From positions 23,521 through 87,520 of the forward strand of contig JAAHHJ010000026.1 of the NCBI GenBank assembly GCA_010692425.1: a stretch of 64,000 bases of DNA, written 5' to 3'. This DNA comes from Symploca sp. SIO3C6. Lineage in GTDB: Bacteria; Cyanobacteriota; Cyanobacteriia; Cyanobacteriales; Coleofasciculaceae. A model generated the notes under the pieces. The model worked only from the letters and a program-made list of their open reading frames with translations. It was not told the origin of the DNA and ran no database searches. This document shows positions 17,137 to 29,325 of the stretch, piece by piece; position 1 is the first letter of the stretch, and each line of letters starts with the position of its first letter. The position numbers were made by a program, and so were the translations under genes.

Positions 17137-18534
17137 TTATCCTGGTAGCGGAATATCAACTTTAATTTTGCAACCTTGCCCTGGCTGACTTATTAAATAG
17201 AAAGAGCCTCCTAATGCCTCAGTGCGCTCACGCATTCCCTCTAATCCAAACCCAGTTGTATTTTCCTGTGGATCAAAACCTCGACCATTATCTGCAAGTA
17301 GTAAAGAAACTTTTCTGTCTCCCCCTCTCCCCATCTCCCCATCTCCCCCTCTCCGTGTCTTCCCATCTCCCCATCTCCCCCTCTCCGTGTCTTCCCATCT
17401 CCCCATCTCCCCCTCTCCCCCTCTCCCCCTCTCACCGTTACTTTCTAACAACTGCAAGCAAACCTGACTAGCATTACTATGCTTAGAAATATTAGTTAAT
17501 GCTTCTTGAGTCACTCGATACAAAGCTGTAGCGATTTCAGCTGAGAGTGAAGAGTTTAAATTTATATTGGCATCCAGTTGAATGCAGGTTGTCGCCTCAA
17601 ATTCTTTTAAAAGTTTAGTTAGAGCAGTTGGTAAAGATTGTCCTTGTAGAGGATGATTTCGCAAGGTAGCAACTGACTGGCGGACATGTTTTAGAGCTTC
17701 TTTCCCCAGTTGTCTGGCTTTGTGTAGATGATGAGCTAGCTTTCCTCCCTCTTCTGGCAGTAGCATCGCGACATTTTCTAACTGAATACTTTGAGCAGCT
17801 AGGGAATGACCTACAGAATCGTGAATTTCCCTAGCAATTCGATTTCTCTCCTGTAAAGTAGCTTGATTTTCAATTAGTAGCGCATACTGACGCAGACGCT
17901 GATTGGCAGATGCTAATTCTTGGCGACTCTTGTGTTCAGATAATACTGCTCCCACTAGCAAGAGTACAAAAACTAATACTAATCCAAATAAGAGTGCTGA
18001 ACTAAGAGTAAAGTGGATAATTATGCCGTGCAAGAGTTCAGAGGGCATATGCCGAAATACTCTTGGTAATGGTCTTCCTAAAGAAACACCCAGAGGACGA
18101 ATTTCTAGAAAGGACATTAGCTGCATTAGCAGGAAGGAAATATAGGCAAAGCCAGCTACCAGTAAGCGCCCACTCCAAGGAAACATTACGCAGGCGCGCA
18201 TCACAACCACCAGTAGTAATGAAGGGAAAACACTTCCACCTCTTCCTGCCAGCATCACCGCCAGCCAGCTTAAACCAAATCCCAAGCTAGTGTAAATGAT
18301 TCCTGACAATAGCCGAGATTTAACGGGCAATCGTAAGCCCATTAAACCTAGAGTGACAATGCTTACTGCAGCAGCTATGGGAAATCTTAATCTTGGAGGA
18401 TGTAGTCTTAAAGCTCTAGGGGGATGGGGAAAAGGTAAAGGTGAAAATACAGCTAGTACAGCAATTCCTAATAAAATCCACTCCAGGTAGAGCAAAAGGC
18501 GAAACGGGTGATTTTTGGGGAGGAATTTGTGCAT
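17137..18534 (-). CDS. NarL-type sensor histidine kinase with minisatellite insertion
   Basis: The N-terminal half has about six membrane spans with little periplasmic sequence. The HisKA_3 domain follows, with the phosphorylated His in ERNRIAREIHDSVGHS (residue 238 from the chosen start). The ATPase domain shows an N-box (YRVTQEALTNISKHSNASQV) and G-boxes (LADNGRGFD, TGFGLEGMRERTEALGG). Between the N-box strand and DNGRG lies an approximately 42-residue Gly/Arg/Glu-rich insert coded by a GGGGAGATG-type minisatellite. The frame stays open upstream to a GTG at 18642, but that part is itself repeat-derived (SPHLPIPPSP units), so I start at the ATG at 18534. The partner regulator is downstream, after the glycosidase. 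Confidence 0.85.
   Translation of the reverse strand: MHKFLPKNHPFRLLLYLEWILLGIAVLAVFSPLPFPHPPRALRLHPPRLRFPIAAAVSIVTLGLMGLRLPVKSRLLSGIIYTSLGFGLSWLAVMLAGRGGSVFPSLLLVVVMRACVMFPWSGRLLVAGFAYISFLLMQLMSFLEIRPLGVSLGRPLPRVFRHMPSELLHGIIIHFTLSSALLFGLVLVFVLLLVGAVLSEHKSRQELASANQRLRQYALLIENQATLQERNRIAREIHDSVGHSLAAQSIQLENVAMLLPEEGGKLAHHLHKARQLGKEALKHVRQSVATLRNHPLQGQSLPTALTKLLKEFEATTCIQLDANINLNSSLSAEIATALYRVTQEALTNISKHSNASQVCLQLLESNGERGRGGEGEMGRWEDTERGRWGDGKTRRGGDGEMGRGGDRKVSLLLADNGRGFDPQENTTGFGLEGMRERTEALGGSFYLISQPGQGCKIKVDIPLPG
17314..17439. repeat. In-frame minisatellite within the kinase ATPase domain
   Basis: On the plus strand this is a run of CCCCATCTCCCC and CCCCTCTCCGTGTCTTCC units, repeated with small changes. 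It keeps the reading frame of the kinase and is translated as GRGGEGEMGRW-type repeats. Confidence 0.85.
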
Positions 18535-18538
18535 ATAG

Positions 18539-18600
18539 GGATGGGGAGATGGGGGGATGGGGAGATGGGGAGATGGGGGGATGGGGAGATGGGGAGATAA
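18539..18600. repeat. Minisatellite of GGGGAGATG/GGGGGGATG units
   Basis: About seven tandem 9-10 base units of the type ATGGGGAG and ATGGGGGG lie immediately upstream of the chosen kinase start. They are the same sequence family as the insert in the kinase gene and in miaA. Confidence 0.85.
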
Positions 18601-18848
18601 GTGTATACAAAAATCCCCTCTCACTTCCCACACTTCCCACACTTCCCCATGCTTCTTCCTGCTGTCTCATTGACTCAGAGTCTTTTTATCGCAACGGACG
18701 ATATCAGTTAGGAAATCCTATTTTGATTCAAAAGGAATAGGGAACAAAACAGTTTCCTAACAGCTATGGTGAATACGTATATATGAAATTAAAAAAGATG
18801 CTACAAATGACCTAATTTTAAGTAATAAATAACAACAAAAGCATTGAT

Positions 18849-18885
18849 TACTTATTACTTATTACTTATTACTTATTACTTAAAA
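18849..18885. repeat. Heptamer tandem repeat (TTACTTA)n, STRR-like
   Basis: Five consecutive copies of the heptamer TTACTTA stand between the kinase and gyrB genes. Short tandem heptamers of this kind (STRR) are known mainly from filamentous cyanobacteria. A reverse-complement copy occurs at 48589-48619. Confidence 0.8.
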
Positions 18886-18917
18886 AACATTTGTAGCAAA
18901 CATTTAGATAATCGAGA

Positions 18918-23474
<4,557 letters not shown>

Positions 23475-23605
23475 TTATTTGAAGAGGGTATGAGATCCTT
23501 CTTAGTAAAGTATATGGGGCAGGGGGAGATGGGGAGATGAAGAATTTTTAGGTTGTGTTTCTAATTTCTTGGAATTCCCTAAATCCAGATATATAGGAGA
23601 GAGTT

Positions 23606-24526
23606 TTGTCTTCTGCACTGATTGTGATTTGTGGTGCTACAGCTACTGGTAAATCGGGGTTAGCTTTAGCTTTGGCAAAGCGCTTAGGGTCAGTAATTCT
23701 CAGTGCTGATTCTCGTCAAGTTTACCGAGAGTTAGACATTGGTACAGCAAAACCTTCAGCCACCCAACAACAGGAAGTGCCCCATTATCTCATCGATATA
23801 TGTAATCCCACAGAAAAAATGACTTTAGCAGATTACCAGCAACAGGCACAAGCCTTAATTGCCTCTCCCCCTCTCCCCATCTCCCCATCCCCCCCTCCCC
23901 CTCTCCTTGTAGGAGGCACAGGCTTATACATTCATTCGGTAGTGCGAGGGTTAAAAATTCCCAGAGTTGCCCCTCAACAGGAATTGCGATCGCAACTTGA
24001 GGTTCTTGGTCAATTGCAAATTTATGCTTTTCTACAGCAGGTTGATCCAGTTGCTGCTGAAAAGATTCACTTTAATGACCAAGTTAGAACTTTACGTGCT
24101 CTAGAAGTTTACTATGTCACCGGCTACCCGATTTCAGAGCAACAAGGAGAGAATCCCCCTAGCTATCCTATTCTTCAGGTTGGTTTAGAATGTGCTGACT
24201 CCCATGCCCTTACCAGTCGTATCGCCCAGCGCACAGAAAAGATGTTGGCAGCTGGCTTAGTAGCTGAGGTAGAAACTTTGTCTCAAAAGTATGGTTGGGA
24301 CTTACCGTTGCTGAATACGCTTGGCTATCAGGAAATTAAACAGTATCTTGCTGGGGAAGTCTCTTTATCTGAGGCGAAAGACTTGATAGTGTTGCACACA
24401 CGACAATTTGCCAAACGTCAACGCACTTGGTTTCGGGGTTATCCAGAAATTAAATGGTTTGATGCTGATCACTCAGATTTATTAGATCAGGTTTGGCAAT
24501 GTGTGCAGGAATTTCTGGATATGTAG
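23606..24526 (+). CDS. miaA: tRNA dimethylallyltransferase
   Basis: MiaA transfers the dimethylallyl group of DMAPP to N6 of A37 in tRNAs reading UNN codons. The P-loop ICGATATGKSGLALA and SADSRQVYRELDIGTAKPS are visible near the N-terminus. VGGTGLYI and the C-terminal TRQFAKRQRTWFRGYPEIKW are also present; the length (306) is normal. The start is TTG at 23606, supported by an AGGAGAGAG Shine-Dalgarno sequence. Residues about 87-99 (SPPLPISPSPPPP) are coded by the same minisatellite as in the kinase gene and replace a variable loop just before VGGTG. The gene is divergent from gyrB and ends at a shared terminator. Confidence 0.95.
   Translation: MSSALIVICGATATGKSGLALALAKRLGSVILSADSRQVYRELDIGTAKPSATQQQEVPHYLIDICNPTEKMTLADYQQQAQALIASPPLPISPSPPPPLLVGGTGLYIHSVVRGLKIPRVAPQQELRSQLEVLGQLQIYAFLQQVDPVAAEKIHFNDQVRTLRALEVYYVTGYPISEQQGENPPSYPILQVGLECADSHALTSRIAQRTEKMLAAGLVAEVETLSQKYGWDLPLLNTLGYQEIKQYLAGEVSLSEAKDLIVLHTRQFAKRQRTWFRGYPEIKWFDADHSDLLDQVWQCVQEFLDM
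23864..23902. repeat. In-frame minisatellite within miaA
   Basis: CTCCCCCTCTCCCCATCTCC-type units run through this part of miaA and are translated as a Pro/Ser loop. They match the repeats at 17314-17439 and 18539-18600. Confidence 0.8.
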
Positions 24527-24566
24527 AGACTTGGTGTAAGCTCCTCGAAAAAAGAATACTACAAAT

Positions 24567-24599
24567 AAGCTGTTGCGCATTTTTAATGCACAACAGCTT
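24567..24599. terminator. Bidirectional terminator between miaA and the isonitrile cluster
   Basis: AAGCTGTTGCGCA and TGCACAACAGCTT form a 13-base stem with one mismatch around a T-rich loop. It lies between two convergent genes and could serve both. Confidence 0.65.
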
Positions 24600-24660
24600 A
24601 TTATTTCTCGTAAAATTATCTCGAATGAACAGTTAAAAGCCTCATAGTCAAATGCTTAAT

Positions 24661-25215
24661 TTATACAGGAGAATTGATTATGGTTAACTTGACATTACCA
24701 CTGCAATTACCACCTTGATCATCCCAATAACGACATTTTGTAACTATATACATAAAACCAAACTTTATCCGAGTATTTATAAATTCGATCTCACCCCAAA
24801 ACTGGCGAGCCTGCATGGCGCGTCGAAAGCTACTTTCAAAATTCACAATATAAATATCCGGCAGTTGTTTAGCCCAGTAATCGCTCATAGTCCACGCCTG
24901 AAATGATGCCATGAGTTTTTCTTTAACTGATTTAGCTATCACATAGTACATCATTTGGTTATAGCAAATATTAAATTCTACTGAATTAAAATGCCCCGTA
25001 TCATCGATATAACATGATTCAGGTATTTCAAATTCACATTTTCCGATTACACGTCCTCCATTTTGAGGCTCACCCTCTTGAATCACTTCGGCAGATTTAA
25101 GGTACTTGCAATGAGTTTTATATGGCTTAAGTACTTCTGCTAGTAAAATCTCATCATTGACATAAATCTTATTCAGTGCGACGCTATCTTGAGCTAGATT
25201 ATCAATCTTCAACAT
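24661..25215 (-). CDS. FcoT/ScoD-type hot-dog thioesterase family protein
   Basis: The 184-residue protein matches Mycobacterium tuberculosis FcoT (Rv0098, about 183 residues) along its length: LAEVLKPYKTHCKYL, ESCYIDDTGHFNSVEFNICY, NQMMYYVIAK and the end RYWDDQGGNCSGNVKL. In isonitrile lipopeptide pathways the ScoD homologue works on the acyl carrier protein, adding glycine to the beta carbon of an unsaturated fatty acyl chain, although it has a thioesterase fold. It has an AGGAG ribosome binding site and follows the ScoE-like gene by 62 bp. It is the last gene of the minus-strand cluster. The homology is clear from memory; the reaction is inferred from the characterised pathway. Confidence 0.85.
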   Translation of the reverse strand: MLKIDNLAQDSVALNKIYVNDEILLAEVLKPYKTHCKYLKSAEVIQEGEPQNGGRVIGKCEFEIPESCYIDDTGHFNSVEFNICYNQMMYYVIAKSVKEKLMASFQAWTMSDYWAKQLPDIYIVNFESSFRRAMQARQFWGEIEFINTRIKFGFMYIVTKCRYWDDQGGNCSGNVKLTIINSPV

Positions 25216-25277
25216 GATGTTTTCTCCTGATAGAGTAGATTAGATACCTTAAACACAGTTCTAATACAACTGCTAGA

Positions 25278-26153
25278 TCACTCGTAAAACGGATAGCTAT
25301 CGTACAAAGTCAATCGAAATGAGATTGTCGGTTCTGAATTTGCTGCATGGTGAGCACAATGTACTAGAGAGCGATTATCCCAAATTCGCACATCCCCTAA
25401 CTCAAATTCATGATGTTCGATTAATGGATGCTCAAAACGGTTGTCTAACTGACCAGAAATAGCCAACATTTTCTGAAGAATATTTGTATCAAGTGGCTCT
25501 TCTTCAGAATTATCTATTCGATAGGTAAAACCATCGTTGATGTAGAGTACAGTTTCTCCTGTAACAGGGTGGGTAAAGGTTGTGGGATGCTTTGAAGGAG
25601 GAGTTACCTGCTCTATCTCATCGAGTATTTCCGAAATTGGACGATAAACATCGTCAGGACGAATCTTAAAAAAACGTCTTACACTATGATAACAACTTGA
25701 CTCAGTAGCAATCGATTTCAGGTCGTCTGGCAAACCTCTAAATGCCTTGAACATATCAATAAAGTAAGTGCCACGATTTTTACTAGGAATAGCTTGAGGA
25801 TATACCATTGAAAAGGCAAATGGTTTCGGCATAAAGGCATAATCAGCATGCCAAAATTTACCTGTCTTGGGAACTCCAATCTGTTGACCATTTTCGGGAA
25901 CATTAGAGGAAACAAATATCTCTTCTCTCTCTGGGTGATGATACATCGGCTGATAGTATTTTTCTATATCCCCAAGACGATACCCAAAATCACAATACTG
26001 GTCAGGCGATAAATCTTGCTCCTTGATCACAACAATTTTATGCTTGTATATCAGTTCCTTGAGATCCTGAATATCTTGGTCTGAGGCTGTCTTGTTATTA
26101 AATTCATAAATGAAGACGCCCATTTGATTATTTTTTGGATGTTTGATTTTCAC
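25278..26153 (-). CDS. ScoE-type Fe(II)/2-oxoglutarate-dependent isonitrile synthase
   Basis: ScoE enzymes oxidatively decarboxylate the glycine adduct on a beta-amino fatty acyl chain to an isonitrile. The 291-residue protein matches ScoE/Rv0097 closely: SSNVPENGQQIGVPKTGKFW, HADYAFMPKP and PTTFTHPVTGETVLYINDGF. The iron ligands are His102, Asp104 and His265; Arg280 would bind 2-oxoglutarate. Arg127 and Lys163 occupy the positions of ScoE Arg157 and Lys193 with a constant offset of 30. The start is GTG with an AAGGGA site 8 bp upstream. It lies between the exporter and the FcoT-like gene. Among TauD-family enzymes this is an unusually specific match. Confidence 0.88.
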   Translation of the reverse strand: MKIKHPKNNQMGVFIYEFNNKTASDQDIQDLKELIYKHKIVVIKEQDLSPDQYCDFGYRLGDIEKYYQPMYHHPEREEIFVSSNVPENGQQIGVPKTGKFWHADYAFMPKPFAFSMVYPQAIPSKNRGTYFIDMFKAFRGLPDDLKSIATESSCYHSVRRFFKIRPDDVYRPISEILDEIEQVTPPSKHPTTFTHPVTGETVLYINDGFTYRIDNSEEEPLDTNILQKMLAISGQLDNRFEHPLIEHHEFELGDVRIWDNRSLVHCAHHAANSEPTISFRLTLYDSYPFYE

Positions 26154-26273
26154 AATTAATTCCCTTTGAATTCACTAAAACAATTCTAAAATAGGTAGAA
26201 GATGCTACGTTGAAACTAAGTGAATTTTATTTAGTAGTAGTTATTTGAGTTGCTATTTTTGTTGTTTGTAACT

Positions 26274-27554
26274 TCATTCAATATTACGTACAGATGGATT
26301 TGTTGTTAACAAAGCAGTTATGAAAATCATGAATATTCCTGTAACACCAAAGAGAATTGCTAGATTTAAATCAACTAATAAACCAGCTAAAGCGAAAGAG
26401 AAAGGAGCAATGCCAAAAGAAGAAAGTACTCCCAAACTCATAACTCTTCCTAACATTTCAGGGGGAGTTTGTTTTTGAACCCAAGTAATTTCTGTTACCA
26501 CAAAAAAGCCACTGCAAAACCCAAGTACAACGATTATTACACTAGCTAGAGTTATATTTGAGATGAAACTAAGCATGAGTAGACCAAAACCTTGTATACC
26601 AGCAATACTCAACAGTAAGACTCCAATTTTTGGAGGATTTGAGAGTAATGGAGGCATTAAAGCTCCCAGTAAATTACCACCACCCCAAGCTGAATTCATT
26701 ATTCCCAGAGCAATTGCACCGCCTGGAAAACGTTCATGAGCTAGAGAGGCAAAACCGATTCTTAATGGTCCTATAAAGATTAAATTGTACATCATTACTA
26801 CTAAAAGAATTATTCTGAGATCTAAATTACGCCATCCGTAATCTAGCCCTTCACGAATACTAGTAATTAGACGAAAAAATTTCTGATTGGTACTATTATT
26901 TATAGTAGTAGTTTCCTTAATTTTCGTTGCAGTATTTGAATGAAAAGAAACTTTCATCAGTAAAAGTGTGACAGCAGTAAAAATAAAGGTAGCAGCATTG
27001 ATCGCAAAAGCAATCTTAATCCCACTAACTGCGATTAGCAAACCACCTAAAACTGGACCAATCAATAAAATAAGTTGATTAGTTCCTTGAGTTAAGGTGT
27101 TACTCGCTGTTAATTGTTCTTTGCTTACAAGAGTAGGTACAATTGATTGAGCAGCTGGAATAAAAAAGCCATCTAAGATTCCAAAGCAGATGGAGAATAA
27201 GTAAAGATGCCAAAGCTGTGTTGCCTGCTCCCAGACTATTACCGTCAGTATAATCATCAGCAAGGCACGCACAATATTGGAGCCCAGCATAACTAACCGA
27301 GGTGAGGTGCGATCGCTAATAACACCACCAACTAGTATTAAAATAGCTCGAGGAATGGCTGCTGCCATTAGTACTGTCCCCAAGCTAAGACCAGAGTTAG
27401 TTAACTGTATAGTTAACCAGAGTAATGCTACGAGATAGAGTTGATCTCCAAAGAGTGAAACATTTTCACCAATAAACAATAGTAAAAAGTTTCGTATAGT
27501 TAAAGGTTGCCATAGAGGAACTCTATGTTGATCTGAAGAAATTATTTTTCCCAT
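26274..27554 (-). CDS. MFS exporter, EntS-like (MFS_3 family)
   Basis: The 426-residue protein has about twelve membrane spans. The segment after span 2 (GGVISDRTSPRLVMLGSN) matches the MFS loop of the EntS/MFS_3 group, which exports siderophores such as enterobactin. A long hydrophilic stretch near residue 205-230 (KIKETTTINNSTNQK) is the central cytoplasmic loop. The gene lies between the acyl-adenylating enzyme and the oxygenase in the same direction, so it probably exports the cluster's product. No Shine-Dalgarno sequence is obvious before the ATG. Confidence 0.8.
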   Translation of the reverse strand: MGKIISSDQHRVPLWQPLTIRNFLLLFIGENVSLFGDQLYLVALLWLTIQLTNSGLSLGTVLMAAAIPRAILILVGGVISDRTSPRLVMLGSNIVRALLMIILTVIVWEQATQLWHLYLFSICFGILDGFFIPAAQSIVPTLVSKEQLTASNTLTQGTNQLILLIGPVLGGLLIAVSGIKIAFAINAATFIFTAVTLLLMKVSFHSNTATKIKETTTINNSTNQKFFRLITSIREGLDYGWRNLDLRIILLVVMMYNLIFIGPLRIGFASLAHERFPGGAIALGIMNSAWGGGNLLGALMPPLLSNPPKIGVLLLSIAGIQGFGLLMLSFISNITLASVIIVVLGFCSGFFVVTEITWVQKQTPPEMLGRVMSLGVLSSFGIAPFSFALAGLLVDLNLAILFGVTGIFMIFITALLTTNPSVRNIE

Positions 27555-27588
27555 AAAACTTAAGCAGCTATTTTACTGGTATGGGCTA

Positions 27589-29181
27589 TTAATTAACTTT
27601 GCGTTCGTAGCCTTGCCAATATTTTTCGCGAAGCTTGCCTTTTTGGATTTTCCCACTTGGTGTTCTTGGTAAAGATTCAACAAACTCAATACTCCTAGGC
27701 AACTTGAAATCAGCAAGTTTACCTCTGAGAAAGTTGATTATATCTGAGGCTATTGTCTTGATTCCTGCTTTTAAAACTACAATAGCTTTGATAGCTTCTC
27801 CAAAATCTTCATCTGGAATACCAATCACAGCAACTTCAGCAATTGCAGGATGTTCATATAAAATGTTCTCAATCTCTGATGGATAAACATTTTCTCCGGC
27901 ATAGCAGATCATATCTTTAAAGCGATCGCAAATATAAATGTAACCCTCTTCATCAAAATAGCCGGCATCACCCGTATGAATCCAACCATCAACTAAAGTC
28001 TTGGCTGTTGCCTCAGGTAATTTCCAGTAACCAATCATGTTAGCAGGGGATTTTATACAAATTTCACCTATTTCAAAGGGAGGTAACTCTTTGGCTTCAT
28101 GATCTAAAATCTTTACGGATACACCGGGGAAAGCTTTACCCGCAGATTTAAGTCTGTTTGTCTTACCAAAGAGATGAGCATCTCCAGGAAGAGACACAGC
28201 ACAATTTCCAGTTTCCGTCAAACCATAGATTTGCACAAAGTCACAAGAAAATGTTCCTATTCCCTCTTTTAGTACTGGTTCTGCAATCGGTGAACCTCCA
28301 TAGATAATATGTCCTAGTGATGAAAAATTTGTCTGTTTACACTGAGGTTCAGTTAATAAAATTTGAATCATCGCAGGCACCATAAATGTTTTCGTAATCT
28401 GATATTTTTCAAGTGCTTCAAGTACTTCAAGAGCATCAAAACTTTCTAATATAATATTTTCTGCCCCAGATACCAAACCACGAATAGCCCACCATAAACA
28501 CCCGATGTGAAAGAAAGGTACAACCAATAAACTCTTATCTTCTTGACTCCAATTTATCCACTTTCTCCCTCGCTTGGCAAACTCTTTGGCAACAGCAAAG
28601 AAGCTGTAATGTCCTAGTTGAACTCCTTTAGGCAGTCCTGTAGTACCACTGGTGTAGATCTGCACAACTACGTCACTTGGGCTAATCGTAATATCTGGTT
28701 TAAGATTACTATACTGCTGATGCCAACTGCTATAATCAAGCCATTCCTGTTCAGTTTTCTCTAAGAACGTTTTATCCAAAGAAATGAAAGTTTTAATATT
28801 ACTAATTTCATCTCTAATAGAGGTGACTAGACTGTGAAACTCAGCTCCAATGAATAGAGTTTCTACATTAGCATCTCTGAGAATATAGCTAACTTCAGGA
28901 GCCGCTAAGCGCCAATTAATTGTTACTAAAACAGCCTTAATTTTGGCGCAGGCAAATAAGATCACATAACTATTGAGTGAATCTTTAGCTAGTAATGCTA
29001 CTCGTGATTGCTCCCTAACTCCTTGGGCTAAAAGTGCATTAGCTAGACGATTGCTTTGTAACTCTAACTGAGAATAGGTTAGTATTTCATCTCTAAATAC
29101 TAAAGCTCTATTGTCTGGCAATTGGCGAGCTTGTACAGTAGGTAAATCTGCTAGTGTTGAAATTTCGTCATTATGTATCAT
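27589..29181 (-). CDS. Fatty acyl-adenylating enzyme, FadD10/ScoC-like
   Basis: An ANL-superfamily enzyme with the phosphate-binding motif IYTSGTTGLPKGVQL, the FVQIYGLTETGNCAVS motif, GWIHTGDAGYFDEEGYIYI and the C-terminal catalytic Lys in LPRTPSGKIQKGKLREKY. In isonitrile pathways the ScoC/FadD10 role is to activate a fatty acid and load it on the carrier protein, here probably the ACP at the start of the NRPS. I start at the ATG 29181, which has a good GGAGA site, rather than 29229. It follows the NRPS gene by about 145 bp and is 34 bp from the exporter gene, suggesting one operon. Confidence 0.88.
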   Translation of the reverse strand: MIHNDEISTLADLPTVQARQLPDNRALVFRDEILTYSQLELQSNRLANALLAQGVREQSRVALLAKDSLNSYVILFACAKIKAVLVTINWRLAAPEVSYILRDANVETLFIGAEFHSLVTSIRDEISNIKTFISLDKTFLEKTEQEWLDYSSWHQQYSNLKPDITISPSDVVVQIYTSGTTGLPKGVQLGHYSFFAVAKEFAKRGRKWINWSQEDKSLLVVPFFHIGCLWWAIRGLVSGAENIILESFDALEVLEALEKYQITKTFMVPAMIQILLTEPQCKQTNFSSLGHIIYGGSPIAEPVLKEGIGTFSCDFVQIYGLTETGNCAVSLPGDAHLFGKTNRLKSAGKAFPGVSVKILDHEAKELPPFEIGEICIKSPANMIGYWKLPEATAKTLVDGWIHTGDAGYFDEEGYIYICDRFKDMICYAGENVYPSEIENILYEHPAIAEVAVIGIPDEDFGEAIKAIVVLKAGIKTIASDIINFLRGKLADFKLPRSIEFVESLPRTPSGKIQKGKLREKYWQGYERKVN

Positions 29182-29325
29182 TGATATTTCTCCAAAGTTA
29201 TCTTTACAAAAATCAATAAACTTGATCAATTTTATCTATATTCATCCACAGCTAAAAAATCAGTACCAGCATTTTTGCAATAGTTTTCTTGAGCTCTTCA
29301 AGCTTTATCGATTTGTCTGAATATT

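Noticed and set aside
17214..17471. Pro/Ser-rich plus-strand frames over the kinase minisatellite
   Set aside because: Repeats without stops produce open frames on both strands; only the kinase frame continues into real domains.
18535..18642. Upstream extension of the histidine kinase to a GTG
   Set aside because: The added 36 residues are coded mostly by the minisatellite and do not belong to the kinase family.
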